Assembly: GCA_026929865.2 (NCBI GenBank)
Contig: CM049409.1
Coordinates: 7,595,452-7,659,451 of the forward strand
From: Hyperoplus lanceolatus
Lineage: Eukaryota > Chordata > Actinopteri > Uranoscopiformes > Ammodytidae
Length of the DNA stretch: 64,000 bases
Direction: 5' to 3'
The translations under genes and the position numbers were made by a program. Under the pieces are notes generated by a model. That model saw only the letters and a list, made by a program, of their open reading frames with translations. It had not been told where the DNA came from and ran no database searches. Shown here one piece after another: positions 11,850-24,553 of this stretch; positions within the stretch are counted from its first letter, which is position 1; each line of letters begins with the position of its first letter.

Positions 11850-12398
11850 TTGGGTGGCGCCAGAGCGCAAGGCAATAGGAAGTGGAGGGAATCAACGCGT
11901 TTAATGGGTTAATCAACCCGGAGAAACGCTTTATGGCTCCAGCCGTCTGCACATCTCGCTGGATGTGAATCTTCTACGGTGGGTGGTTGGATTCATTCAT
12001 TGCCACCTGTCAGGCACGGTAAACAGACTTAATCGCCGAACATCGAGCCGACCTCTCCTCTCCCACTTTCCCCCACTCTGGAAACCGTTCATATTTGTAT
12101 GTGCTGTGTGGCTTGCATTAGTGAAATAAGCACGGACAACTTTGCTTTACCCGGCTGTGCGGGGGGAAAGTGAGCCGCACACGCTTACGCTGGCAGTGGT
12201 GAGATTATAGCCGGAGTCTCTGAGCGCCCGACCCCTCTCGCTTTGAAGATTAGAGGGTTGACGACGTTTGAAGGACATTAAGAACAGGATTAGGCATTGT
12301 GGAGTCTAACCTACTTTCCATCACTCCTACATCTTGTCCTCTGAATATTTGCGCAATGACCTTTGGTGCACTTGGAATACAACAGTTGCGCCTGTGAG
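11850..12398 (+). other. CpG-dense segment and candidate 5' leader exon A
   Basis: CpG dinucleotides are frequent between about 11,840 and 12,360 (GGCGCCAGAGCGC, CAACGCG, GCCGAAC, CGAGCCGAC, GAGCGCCCGAC), unlike the AT-rich neighbourhood. The segment ends at 12,398 in GCCTGTGAG followed by GTAAGAC, a near-consensus splice donor. This is what a first, non-coding exon under a CpG-island promoter looks like. The exon start is not determined and no TATA box stands out. The host gene is not recognised. There is no long reading frame, only a short upstream-type frame (12,356-12,397). Confidence 0.5.
12356..12397 (+). CDS. Candidate 13-codon upstream ORF in exon A
   Basis: An ATG at 12,356 opens a 13-codon frame (MTFGALGIQQLRL) whose TGA stop at 12,395-12,397 lies one base before the predicted exon end. 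If exon A is a genuine leader exon, this would be a complete upstream ORF contained in it. Short frames like this are common by chance, so coding status is unproven. Confidence 0.25.
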   Translation: MTFGALGIQQLRL

Positions 12399-12404
12399 GT
12401 AAGA
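12399..12404 (+). other. Candidate splice donor of exon A
   Basis: GAG followed by GTAAGA fits the vertebrate donor consensus, followed by a T-rich, intron-like stretch. Confidence 0.5.
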
Positions 12405-13549
12405 CAAATATTTTTTATATTTTTTATATATATTTTCTTGTCTTTTCCTGTTTGGATTACTCAAACTATATAGTGCAGTCGTATCAGACAGCTAAACCCA
12501 GCCAGCGTGCAGCAGTTGGTATTTGGAAAATGATATCCTTTTTATTGGAGCCTGTTACGCGCCGGTGCCATTGCATTTTGAGTAATGCCATCGACAACTA
12601 CATATATTTGACAGGCATGGTGTTAGTGGTGGAGGGGTATCACTCTCATTGGGTGCGTTGTACAGCTTCATCCTGGGACAAGGCGAGGTATTTCTCACGC
12701 TTAACACCTCAGCCCATGTCTGAAGAAACAACGCTCATTACGCATGGAAGCTTCAGTCATTTGCAGAACGTGCACCAATTTAGAGAAGATCAATAGGCTA
12801 CTTCACGGATTCGAATTTTTGTCATGCAGTCACTGTATGTTTCAAAAAGCTGTCGTGTAAAAAACCTCTTCTCTGACCAGGGCATCGACAATGATTTATG
12901 TGTGAGCTTTCCAACCACATAGTGTCCACTGTGTACGGGACACGTGTGATTGGGATCGTCTGTAGGACAGTGCCATCATGTTAAGGTTCCCCCACAGCAG
13001 AGGCTAGAGGAGACATCTTCCCTTACATAAAGTACATTACAGAGTCATTTCCGTAGTTTGTGGGGAGATATTGAATGAAACACGTTTTCTCTGTAAAGGA
13101 AACGAGAATTTCAATGTGCTCACTTAAGCAGATTATGTCTCACCAAAACCTTATTTTTATTCACCCAAAATGCACGCAATCCTGAGCCAAACATCCGAGG
13201 GCAAAGAATGCTCACTCTATTCTAGATAAATGCTAAGTCTCATGCTTTGGATTGTAGTCTACCCATCAAGAAAATATCAAGCCACCGAAGGTCCAAATCT
13301 TTAAGCACAAAAGCAATTGTAATTATTTCAGTCTAGCATTGAATGTAGCATGAATATGGTTATTTAGATTTCCCTGAGGACTACATAACAACGTATTACC
13401 TGGAACTGACACACATCTTAATGACACTGTATTTAAGTGATTGCAGGTTGCTGCAGACTGAAAGGTACTCATCTAACAGTAAACAATCAGTAGTATGAAC
13501 CATTGATTTTGTAGGTATGTGCATAGTGCAATTTAAAGTGGGCATCAAT

Positions 13550-13565
13550 GGGGGGGGGGGGGGGG
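13550..13565 (+). repeat. (G)16 homopolymer
   Basis: Sixteen consecutive G bases. Confidence 0.9.
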
Positions 13566-14107
13566 CTATGTGTTATCCTCAGCCTGCTGGATGTGCTTCC
13601 AATGCTGTTGTTTCCCTGCTATGGCTTTATTCCATTGTATGTGTACAATAGTTCCCATCAGCTACAGGTCTGAGTAGTGCCCTAGCAATGTGCAGTGAAT
13701 CCTTAAAAAGCATTGCTACTGGATGTCTTCATCAGTCTAGGATTGAGCCAGTTCTTTCCAGAGGCGCACATTTGGGAAATGAGAGATGAGGAGTATCGTA
13801 GCTCAGGCCAGCCAGACCCCATTGATATTCCGCCTGTGTTCTGCTCCATAGGCAGCCCATTGTCATGGCCCGCTCAGTGGGATAGCATCTGATGATTGAG
13901 GGGTTTGGGAGAGGGTTGAGAGCCTGCTTGGAAAGAAAATAAATGTTCATTTATTGAAGGTTGAGGACGTGTCCTCACAGCAAAGGGTTTATGTGTGTGT
14001 TCATATCGTCTGATAGTTTCATGGAGGTTGAATGAATTTCAAAGATCAAAACAACGCAACACCTGACTTGTTCAGGTCTCCTGTGGCTCATTCATCTTCT
14101 CTGTCTG

Positions 14108-14200
14108 TCAGTCAATCAAATGAAATGTATGTATATAGCACATTTCAAACCAACCTGATGTGGTTCAAAGTGCCTTATATTGATTTGGAACATAGGAAGA
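14108..14200 (-). repeat. Decayed retroelement 3' tail
   Basis: On the minus strand it reads GGCACTTTGAACCACATCAG, then GTGCTATATACATACATTTC, then GATTGACTGAC. This is the pattern of the 3' ends of common fish LINE/SINE families, in which a short stem precedes (ATTG)n-like tails. Only the terminal part is present. Confidence 0.4.
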
Positions 14201-17200
14201 AAGCAAAGATGGATGGACAGTCCAATGCACGCTTAAAAATAAACATGATCAAGGAATAAGAAACAGTCAATACAATAATGCTGCCAATGTCATCAATAAC
14301 AATACTAAACATCATAAAATACCAAAAACAAGTCTTTACATAAAACAGTTTGAAGATAATAAAATCTAATAAAAATACGATTGAATGGTGCAAACATGAA
14401 AAAAGGGACTTCCAAGCAGTGCAGTTGCAACCACAAGTTTCAAAGGCTGCAGCTCCTCTGATGTCGTTGTGCAACAGTGCCACGCTGTGCGGCCACTCGG
14501 CCTTAAAAGATTCATGGCCGGCAGAGCAGAAAGATTTATCAGTGGGGAGGGTGTGAAATTGCAATGCTCTGCAGTATTCTGTCCAGGGCCGACGTGAGAG
14601 ACGGATCCTCCTTTTGCTTTGGGAAAAAATAATGAAGTAGCAGAGAGTGGAGCCAAGCACACAACAACAACAAAAAACAGGAAACACTAATGGCTGCTTG
14701 TGTTGTGCTTTAGCTAGAAGTGATCTAAGCTGTCTTCTCTTCTCCTTTTTTTGGAATGAGAGAGAGAGGAAATAGGCAGAGAAGAGCAACCACAAGGGAG
14801 TTACAGAGAAGTTCATCTGAGGAGTCGAACAAGTGGGGGCTGGGCTTTTTGAAGTGTGCTGCGGAAGTTGTCGCTGAACTGCAAAAACTTTTTCAAGTGA
14901 CTGCAGACAGTGGGATCACATTCTTTTTCTGCACTTTTTTTTATGCAGTGAGTGCACTACCTTTGAATTGACTGCCACGTGCTGTAAAAGTCAGTCACTG
15001 TTAATTTACAACTTCAAGGGTTTTCTATATCGTAGTTGACGTCAAGTTGATGAGCTGTGTATTGATTTACTTTGATATTAAGATTCACACTGGGATAGAA
15101 AAGGGACTCAGTGAGGACTGATGCTGTGTTCTTTTCTGATCCTCAGTCAATAGCCTCATTCAATAGGTGTCAAGTTATAGCTCCTAATGTGACCTGTTGA
15201 CATAGTCGGTACATGTTTTGTCTGTGCAATTGAAACACTATCGATTTAGTTAATTGGTTGTGGCTATAACCTTATATATTGAAACATTAAAAAATAATAT
15301 TAATGTGAATATATTATATAGATTTAGAGGAATTATTTTCGTTTTTGGTGGAGTCATGGGCTGCTGTGACCCACAGTTTGAGAATACAATGTTTCTTTGG
15401 CTTGAGGTGTTGTACTGCCCAAAAATGTGTAGCTGCATTCCAGGTCCCACACTGGAACATGAAGGGACAAGACGGTTTATTATCCTACTGTGGCAACACC
15501 ACCGATGGTTTCAGAATTAATAGAAAAAGGGGAATTGACGTGAATATGAAATACCATGTGTATGGAAATGGAAAGCACGGCAGATCTATTCCATGGTTTT
15601 CCCCTCTGCTTTATCTCTCCGCTCATGTCCCTCTCAAACACAATGACTTGTACTTTCTCAGGCTGCTCCCTTTTTTATTTTAGATAAGAACAGTTTGTAC
15701 TTGGTAACAGGTTTCTGAAATGGTTTGAGGACTATTTAACCCCCCCTGTTTTTAGATTTGGTTTAACAGACACATCTTATTGTAGTAGTAGGGACCAGTA
15801 ATCATATCAGAATGCTGAAGGGTAATTGGAATTTTCTCATTATCTCCTGTACTTTCACTCTTTTGTTAAGTCTCTGAATAACTACTACTACTGAGTGGAC
15901 AGCAGTCTATTGTAGAGGGTTAGACATTCGGAAAGCTGGACTTTAAAATGGGAATCACCAGTGTTTCTGAAGAAAATATGAGTGTTAAAACATTTGTTTA
16001 TTCCTTCAAATGAAATGCTCTTTGAGCGGGCCCGAGGTCAACAGTGGAATGAGAGTTGTAGTAATTTGTCATTTGTGCCCCAAAGTGCACGTGTAAGCTG
16101 TGTGTAACCTCTCCTCCATGTAACATCATCTTCTGATCTCTCTGAGTAACAAAGAGGGTGCATAATAGTTTCCTTCCTATTGATTCACCAGTTTTATTCA
16201 TTTGAGTCAAACTACAATGCCCACTTGATTACACCAGGAGCAAAATCTGAAATTGAGCAGTTATCATGATGGTAATATTTGGGCCGTTTCCCTTTTTGAA
16301 TAAAGAATAAGAGTGACTGAAAGTTGTCAGCATCAGTTAGTAAACTGTCATTTTGTTCTTAAGCATCATCCCTTTGGAATTTATAATTTAAAAAATTGTT
16401 TTTGATGAAGAAACAACCTTTTCCATATAGAGATTATTTTCAACTATAATTTGCGGGGAAAGTTGCAAGTCTCCAGTGCAAGTGTGTACTGATTGAAATT
16501 ATATTTGCATAAAATTAATATTTGCCCCTGCTTCAAATAAAGACTGATGTACGAAAAGCAAATAGAAGGGAAGGATGTGAATTACCATACTGTGATAATA
16601 GCTTGACTAAACTTTGGGTGCACACTTTGTAAGTGTGGACAGATAAGACTGTGGCCATGTTTTAATTTCACACTTCAGCAAGAATATGTATCTGTGGCCT
16701 TTGTAGCGGGTTATGGTATATGTCCTGATACTTCACCATGCAAGAAGATAGCAAGGACCTTCTGTGACCTTGCTTGTCTCTGTACTACTGTCTATTATGA
16801 TTGGATTATTAGTAATCATTGTAAATTATATTGCATAATTTTTTTTACCTAGATTCGGAACATTAAACAACAGGACTATCATTATTATATGTATTGCTTG
16901 TTACATGAGGACACAATTTAAAACATCAATCTTGCTGGGGAACAGCAAAACACATTTTGATGTGTTGCTATAACACGACAAAATCTAACTGATGGGTAAA
17001 TCGTATTCTATCCAGCCTACATTACTTTATTTATTATTTAGTTTAAGTTTATTTCTTTTTTGACATTGTTATATCACCTTATAGAGTGGCTATTGCAAAT
17101 GTGGTGGCAAACAATGTGTTAACACAGCAGACATGGAAGAACATTAGGACCCTGCTAACCCTGTTTCTGTTCCATTTTGTGCTGGGCAAATAGTTGAGTC

Positions 17201-18559
17201 ATTCAGTTTGACCTTTTTGGATTCTTTTAAACTTAAGGATGCACTCAATAAAACCACAAGCTGACAAGTCAAGCACTGATGTAAGAGCAATGCACTCAAC
17301 ACAGCCTAGCCAGTAGAAGCACCATCATGAAGCTTGAATTGAAATCTATTGGTTATTCCAATCCATTCAGAATTTCATACAATTCAAAAAATAGCCTACA
17401 CTGTTGCCAATATCACACAAATAAAAATAAAAGATCAAGATCCAAGGCAACCTGCTGAAGCCTGTGAAGGGCTTTCAGTCTCAGAAGGATGAATCTTGAC
17501 ACGTTTAAGATCCGCTCTCTCACCTTGCCTATAAAACATCTCTAAATTCTCTTGCTCTCTCTCTTGAACACGCCCTATAACTCACACATGCACACATACA
17601 CAGCTCTCCTTGAATATCTATTTCAAGCCTGAACATAGTCAGATGCACACAATGCTGCTGCACTTTGAGGCAATAGCAGGTTTGTGGGAGGTATGTATGT
17701 GATTCCAGGTTGACATTTCACTGATTATGCTTTAAGTCATTTATGTATAATTAAAGCTGTTGGGTTTGCCTTTTCTAACCACACAGTGTGTTCAGTTTGC
17801 TGCAAATAGTCACACACCTGTTAGGCTCAAAGCTCCAGGTGGTTTCAGAAGTAGCTGAGGAGCACTTTTTTGGTCCGTTGGTGGCTCAACCAACCTCGAC
17901 ATAGACTCAGCTGCTTAATTTAAATTAGGACACAGTCAAGTTGGCTGCGTACTACAAACTGTGAAGATCATGACTTCTCTATACCATTTAGTGATACAAT
18001 TACTTCTAACTGGTGGACTGACATTCAATCAGATGTATTCATGCGCCACAATCAAAAACAATTCTGCAATCATCATATACTGAAAATCAAACTTTGTTTT
18101 GATATATTTGATACATTATTTTTAGTATATGTTTTGATAATTACAAAACAAAGTCAAGCGCTTATAAAAGACCTGGCCTGAATGTAAAATATTAATTTAA
18201 GGTTTAAGTGAAGCATCAATCACATTTACCCGGATTTGAATAAGATCAAAAACCATATATAATATAGATTCACACCTTGGGCAGCAGCATTTGAAGCAAC
18301 TGCAAGCCCACACTTATAATATATACATATTTTTTTTTTTATATATCTATTTGATGGAAGATAGATTGAAAAATGTATAACAACAATGCTAGGAGAGACT
18401 GTAGTTTTTGAAGTGGACATATAGCTGGTACAAGTCTGCAATCAGCAGCACATGCTGTTCAATTCCTTGAGCGCCTAAAAAAACAAGATTCAATCTCACC
18501 AGGGCTTTTAAAAAAAGCTGCTCTTCGCTACATCTGCTGGATTTATAAAATGGGAGCAT

Positions 18560-19261
18560 ATTTATTTATTTATTTATTTGTTTATTTAACAGGGACAATG
18601 CACAGCACATAAGCAGCACCAGAGTTAGCTATAAGCTAATTTTCATCTGTAGTCCCTGGGCAGGAAACAGAGTATTACATCTCGTCAAAATGGGAAACCT
18701 CACACTGAAGTATAAAAATAATAACACACAATTTCACAACAGTAAAACACAACAACACAATACGAACAATAAAATCACAACATTTAGGACACCACAACAA
18801 CAACATCACAACAGTAAGACACCAAGAAAACAGGACATCACAACATTAAGAAAACAATCTATGCATGATGGTATTGGGTACATGCTTGGGTTCATTTCAG
18901 CCATAACTTCATCTTACATTTAAAACCAGCAAAGGTGTTCCACTCTCTTATGTCCCTTGGTACTAAGTGCCAAGACTTGGTGGCTCTTACTGAAAATACA
19001 GACATGCCAAACTCAGTGGATCTGTGCTGTACTACACAGTCCCCTCTGTTGGACGTTATAGTTATCCTGTTGTCTGTGCGCAGTGACACAAACTCCTTTA
19101 ATGGAGGAGCGGCCAAATCATTTGAAATGTACTGTGGAACAAGGCTATTAAGAGCTTTTTGGTCTATGAGGAAGAGCCGCTCATATTGTATTGTGGAAGC
19201 ATTGGGTAACCAGTGGAGATTTCTGAGGATAACGTTGAAGTGGTCTGCTATTTTTAAGTAT
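18560..19261 (-). mobile_element. 5'-truncated LINE, 3' part of ORF2 and 3' UTR (minus strand)
   Basis: Reading down from 19,261 on the minus strand, the frame contains HWLPNASTIQYERLFLIDQK, then KALNSLVPQYIS, and near its end FSVRATKSWHLVPRDIREWN. These match the conserved C-terminal tail of Jockey/CR1/L2-group LINE polymerases (HWLPV...YK...ALNGLAPQYL...WNSLP..IR). The frame stops at 18,892. The 3' UTR continues to a (TAAA)n tail at about 18,560-18,585. Endonuclease and catalytic RT motifs are missing: the copy is truncated where an unrelated repeat starts at 19,262. Confidence 0.75.
18892..19261 (-). pseudogene. C-terminal fragment of LINE ORF2 (reverse transcriptase tail)
   Basis: About 120 codons of the post-RT C-terminal region are open and uninterrupted. 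The open frame continues upstream to 19,380, but those residues come from the adjoining repeat. No catalytic motif is present, so this is a dead fragment. Confidence 0.7.
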
Positions 19262-19285
19262 GGGCCCTCAATGTATTGAGGGCCC
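19262..19285. repeat. GGGCCC-ended 24-bp palindrome at a repeat junction
   Basis: GGGCCCTCAAT, a two-base centre and ATTGAGGGCCC form a near-perfect palindrome (one central mismatched pair). It lies exactly where LINE sequence stops and the next repeat begins. Confidence 0.8.
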
Positions 19286-20045
19286 TTAATTATTACTCTC
19301 CACCATACTTTATCTTCTGACTTCTTATTCCTCCGCAAATTTCTAGCTGCTACTCCTCCCATACCGTTACACGCAGACATGCAAAAATTTCACACAACGT
19401 GCGACCCCACCCCACGGGGTGTGTTATTATACAGTTTTTTGAATTTCCGCTAGGGGGGCGCTGTTATGAAGTCCCGACTGAAAGAACTTTGAGAGGCCAC
19501 GCCCCGCACACCGTAACTCCGATTGACTTGAAATTTCTCACACAGGTGTATGTTAGGGTGCTCTACAAAAAAGCCTCGGGACCATAAAAATCCTTCAGGG
19601 AATATTTCCCACTAATTAGCATAAACTGAAAAACAGGGTGTTATCCACAACTTTCTGAAATTTTACTGTATCAACACCAAATTTCTCATGAAGCCCCGGG
19701 GGAATACAATAAACATACCCGTAAAAGATTAGTAGGACAACTTGAAAAACATGGCCGCCATTGACCAAAAAGTTTACGCAGGGGCGGGACCTATCCACAA
19801 ATTGGCCATAAGTCCTTAACCATAGGTCCTATCATCATCAAACTTGCTGGGTATGTGCAGAAGTCATGTGGTAGCATGTCCCTCAAAGCTTATCAAGATT
19901 AACCCATAGGGGGCGCCACAAATGCCCCCTGACTCTGATTGACTTGACATTTCTTACACATGTACAGCTCATGGTGCTCTACAATAAAGCCTCTTGGACC
20001 ATAGGGGTCAGCCATTATTTTCTTTCTTCCCTAACTTACATGACC
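19262..20045 (+). repeat. Unclassified fish interspersed repeat (GGGGGCGC-rich)
   Basis: The block contains recurring phrases: AGGGGGGCGCTGTTATGAAG and TAGGGGGCGCCACAAATGCC, GATTGACTTGAAATTTCTC and GATTGACTTGACATTTCTTA, and GTGCTCTACAAAAAAGCCTC and GTGCTCTACAATAAAGCCTC. So it has internal near-repeats about 420-440 bases apart. Similar GGGGGCGC phrases recur in fish genomes as interspersed repeats; I cannot assign the class. Nothing in it is coding. Confidence 0.55.
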
Positions 20046-20099
20046 TGAAATACAGTCAAGTGACATTTACTCTGTGGATTTCCAACCTATCATCAACAA

Positions 20100-20292
20100 A
20101 TTGTATACACAGCATCAGGGGACGGCCACAACTCGGGACTGGAGTCAGGAAAGCCCGCGGCGGTGGTCCGTAGAAGCGTTCTGGCCCGGCCGACGGGCGG
20201 GGCGCTGCCAAAGCGGGGATTGGCGGCCTGCGCAGGGCTGCCCGTACTTTTAAAATCTCCGCGAGTTTTTCTAGTTTGTACTTCTTAGGCAT
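20100..20292 (-). other. GC-rich block with a 78-codon minus-strand frame
   Basis: An abruptly GC-rich stretch in AT-rich surroundings. On the minus strand an ATG at 20,292 opens a frame beginning MPKKYKLEKLAEILKVRAAL, followed by a proline/arginine-rich segment, stopping at 20,056. I do not recognise the product. It could be a captured gene fragment, part of a repeat or chance. Confidence 0.3.
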
Positions 20293-20514
20293 GGTCAGAA
20301 GCTCTCTGAATGATGAGCTGAAGGTCTGTTTTGGCTTTAAGGCTCATGAATGGGGAATTGCAAGAGTCCAGTTTGCTCCAGGCAAAGATTCTTTATTCAA
20401 CTCTAAAAAGTTTTGAGCCAACCAAGCAGTCGACTGGAGAGTTTATGGAATTCATGTGATCAGTGGGTGGTGAAATTGAAGTTGCTTATCATCAGCATAG
20501 CTACGGTAACTAAT

Positions 20515-20585
20515 GTGAAGCCCCTTGAGGCAAATTACTTATTTGTGATATTTGGCAGCATGAATAAAAATTAATTCCCTTAATG
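20515..20585 (+). repeat. Retroelement 3' tail
   Basis: AAGCCCCTTGAGGCAAATTA, then GTGATATTTGGCAGC and AATAAAAATTAATTCCC, follows the pattern of a common fish LINE 3' terminus (CCCCTTGAGGCAAATT...GGGCTATATAAATAAAATTG). Confidence 0.55.
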
Positions 20586-23500
20586 TTTAATATTGTCTCC
20601 AAGGGGTTGATATTGAGACTGTTTAGAAAGAGAGGTTCAATGATCTATGGGACCCCATATAGTATCCTGTATTTGTTAAATTGAACATGTAAACAGGCTA
20701 CATGTCAGAAAGACTGGATTTTCATTGTAACATTGTATCATATGCAGTTACACTTAAAAACTGATCTGCATTACTGTGTGCAAGTCACTGTGGAGGTTAT
20801 ACCTGAATCAACACATGGAAATGCCAGGACTGTTCTACGGTCTAAATTAAAAGCTGCTGTGATAAGAAAATATGAGTAAAAATGTGAATTCAATTTGACC
20901 AAGATAAGGTATCGTTTCATATTCTGTCTGTAGAAATCTATCCTATAGGTGATGCAACAACCTCCGTCAGACACCCATGTTCATAAGCATTTCAATGTTT
21001 TGTTTTTTATAAAAAAAACAAATACATGTTTTTCTATCCACTGTACTGTTTCTATTCTCATAACTAGTGTCCAGATGAGCAGTGCTCATAAAACATCAAA
21101 GACATTCGACTTCAGGGGGAAGTCATTATGCAGCATGAATTTGTTACCGAGTATCTTGGGTGCAGGTTCTTTACAAAAAAATGTTCTTCCAAGACCTCTA
21201 TTAACTAACATAAAAGAACAATAACAACTATTTGCATTTTATTGCTTTTATTTAGCATATTGTTATTTAAAGTCTGCTGTCCTTCAGAATTGTCCTCCTG
21301 GTTATTGAGGCGAGAGAAGGAAGGTGACCCACAGATATAACAGAGGTTGGGATGGAGAGGCCAAACTTAATAAAAAAACAAGATTATAAGCAATATAGGC
21401 TGAATAAATTCTGTCTTTTTTTGTGAATATAAGTAGAAATGTGGGGGCTGTCATAAACTGTATTGTTTGCTCTGGGCATACTTACCCCCGTAATCTCGCA
21501 ATACTCGCAATTATTTCATCACTGCACAAATAATGCAATGGCTCTCTTACTTTTTATGCACATGCATTATAATAGTAAATGTATTTTCGGAGGCAACAAT
21601 GATATTAAATTATAAATAATTTAAAGCCTTTTCGGAATTATATTTGTGGCAGCTCCAGTCAAGGGTGATGTTCATGCATCATGTTTGAGTGAGCAACTGT
21701 TCAATAGCCTATGAACAGTTACAAATGTGCTCATTTTCGTTGAGATTTCATGTTGTCATAGTCATGTTATAATCCAAGCACTCAAGTGCCCAAAACTTTG
21801 TGTGTCTTTGTATTATGAAAATCTTCAAAAGGTAACATTTGGTGTTGTTTAGTCACAAGCTGTGGTAATGCCCACTGGAAATTAGTGTAATGATGTTTGA
21901 TTTTGATGTTATTTCGGCAGGTGGTACAACTGCTACATGATAAACCTCAAAGCACCATCCACACAAAGAAAGCAGAAGCTATTAAAAAGAGATACAAATG
22001 TGGACTTGAACATTCATTACCCAGATGATGATGCAACTACTAAAACCGGAGCAGCTATTACTTTCTTTGCCTATACATTGCAACATTCGGTGTGGTTTTC
22101 AATCCACCTATTTCTATGTACATTTTAATTTTTCACCTGAAACAAATGCAGAACATCTGTGAAATATCACACAATTGGCTGAGATTGAACAGTTGGTGTA
22201 TCAATCAAATTAGAATGCAACAACGTGCAATCAAATGGACTTAATGATGCATGAATCATGTGATGAAAATGTAAATTAACTGTTTATCTCAATGAACCAT
22301 ATCCTAACATTTGCATGACAGCAGATGGAAATGCGCTTGGATTTCAATTTTCTTCACAGATTAGATTTTCTGGAAATTTGTTTAGCAAAAGTAGGCTATA
22401 AAAAAAGTTTTCAGGATGATATAATACAGCATGTACCTGGAAAACTTCTGTTAAATAGTGAGGATTGGCTGTCAGACCTCCTTTGGCAAAGTAAACACTT
22501 CTTCTTGCTTTGGCACTGAGTGCAAACATTATTTAAAGCTGTTTGAACTAACCAGTGTTGTATTTTTTTCTGGAAAGAAAGAGGTGTCTCAAAGGATCAT
22601 ATAGCTGGAGGGGCTCAGTCTATTTCTCTGCATGAAAACATTACCCAGCTGCTAACTTCATGCAGAGAAGGACTTCTTGGCACAATTTTCTTTAAGGATT
22701 TTCTTCATTAAGCTTCTCGAGTGAAACATCACGCAATTTGTGTCCCTCGTTATAACGTTATATTTTCCATAATGTTTTTTTACTTTTATTATTTTCTTTT
22801 CTTTTTTACAATAAAATAATAATTTCCCCATTGTTGCACATATTGTAGTAATTCATTATACTATTGACTTTTTATAACATTACATTGACATGCAATCTCT
22901 CTCTCTCCCGCTACAAATAAAGACTATTTGTTTGTCTATCTTAATGGTAAGACCTAACTCCGGCCCCACCTTCTACTCATAAAACAGTTGAATACCGAAT
23001 TAATTGGGTGCATGCATGTTTGCAACAGAGACAATTATTTCTTTGTTGTATAAGATTTGATATCTCTTTGAATGCTTAAATGCTTTGTCCTGGAATACAA
23101 GACCACCATTTATTTTTTATTTATATAAATCACTTTTTTAGAAGCCTGAACACCTGGAGTGCCCCCCCCCCCCAATCTCTGGCTGACCCGAAACCAATAT
23201 CTGAGAAGAATTGGCTGGTAGTTTAGCTGCAGGTGTAAAAGGGGGTCAGATGTATCACAACAGCTAGTTTTTCGTTGTGTTGTGTGTTGTACTCTTTACA
23301 AGGAATATTTTTTTTCTAAATGTATGAAGCAGATGAAGCTGGTGGAGTCAGCTTTAAGTGAGTAAAATTAATCTGAGGTGAACATAAATTATTGCCTCCT
23401 CATTCCAGGCGACTGAGTCCATTTGGAGGCCGATTGACTCACACTGTAGGGTCCTTGGATTATATGGAATATTGATTCAAGAGCGATTTTTGCCCTTTGC

Positions 23501-23699
23501 ATGATTTATCTGTCACGTTGCTATGGAATGCTTGTATAACCTTTTAAGAATATGTCCTTTCCAAAAACTTTATTTTTTATTTGGCAACAAGGCCATGTTA
23601 AAGTCATGTTGCACATTCTTAGACCTGCATATACATCAAGTACTTCTTGTGACTGATGTGGCTTGCCGAGGGTTAAGAGCAATTTACCGTGAGCAGCGG
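20586..23699. other. Unassigned non-coding DNA
   Basis: No supported gene or complete repeat. A 12-base C run lies at 23,162-23,173. Short open frames here show no family features. Confidence 0.45.
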
Positions 23700-23744
23700 A
23701 GAACTCAGATTCACAGCCTTAAAAATCTCTGTAAATCTTTGGAG

Positions 23745-24534
23745 ATGTCCAAAAAAGGAAAAAAACATTGATTAGGGGAAGGAGGAAGACAAAGATTATG
23801 CGGAAGAAATGAAAAAACAGTTGGCAGACTTGATGAGAGAAATGAAAAGTGAGAGGGAGACGGAGCGAGCACTGCTGAAAGCTGAGCTGGCTGGGATTAT
23901 GGACGAATGGATTGGGCGTTTTGATGCAAAAATTGAAGAAAAAATTGCTGCTGGTCTGAAGCCACTGTTGATCGAATTGAAGGAACTTCAAGCCGTGAAT
24001 GTGAGGAAAGATCAGCTCTTGAAAGAGCTTGGAGATAAAATTGATGACCAAGATCAACAAGCAAAAAACAGAGATGTGATACTGACTGGTATGGATATTA
24101 AACCTAGGTCGTATGCAGCTGCCGTGAATGGAGAAGAAGAGGGCGATACAAGGAATGTGTCGGTGGAAAACCAGGTTGAAAGGTTCCTGAGAAGCAAAGG
24201 CATTAGTCTGGATCTGGAGAACGTGGAGTCTTGTTTTCTTCTCCCGAAGGGAAAATTCGCCTAAAAGCGTGCTGTCATTCTGAAATTTATGAGTAGAAAG
24301 CATAGGATAAATCTGCTCAGTCAAGGCAAGAAGCTTAAAGGCGAACAAATTGGAATGAGTGAAAACTTAACCAAGAGAAATGCTAATCTGGCCTACCAAG
24401 CGAGAGGGCTAAAAAAATGTGGACGGGTCCAACAAACATGGACAAGAGATGGAAGAATCTTCATCAAAACGAATGGAGCTACACCCGAAGAAGCTAAAAT
24501 TGTGCAAGTCAATTCCGGAGGGAAGAGGACCTGA
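23745..24534 (+). pseudogene. LINE ORF1 (coiled-coil nucleic-acid-binding protein), broken
   Basis: The main frame runs 23,809-24,534, with an in-frame TAA at 24,262-24,264 dividing it into 151 and 89 codons (reading past the stop). A likely original ATG at 23,745 (MSKKGKK) lies in another frame, so an indel probably sits near the A-runs at 23,750-23,765. Residues about 1-100 of the first segment are rich in K, E, L and A in heptad-like spacing (REMKSERETERALLKAELAG), predicted as a coiled coil for trimerisation. The later part is basic. In this group ORF1p coats LINE RNA in the cytoplasmic particle. This copy cannot make the full protein. Confidence 0.7.
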
Positions 24535-24553
24535 TCAGCCCAAGCAATCGAGA

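Larger units (their letters stand above)
12405..18557. other. Unassigned non-coding DNA
   Basis: Intron-like sequence without a supported gene. It contains a 16-base G run at 13,550-13,565, a decayed LINE/SINE tail near 14,110-14,200 and a possible hAT terminal remnant near 15,360-15,385. A 213-codon minus-strand frame at 14,175-14,816 has no recognisable domain and is not called. Confidence 0.45.

Noticed and set aside
14175..14816. 213-codon minus-strand frame
   Set aside because: The longest uninterrupted host-like frame apart from the LINE, but its composition is irregular, no domain or signal is recognisable, and no splice or start context supports it.
15355..15385. CTGTGACCCACAGTTTGAGA, like a hAT end read on the minus strand
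   Set aside because: Single eroded terminus with no partner end or duplication.
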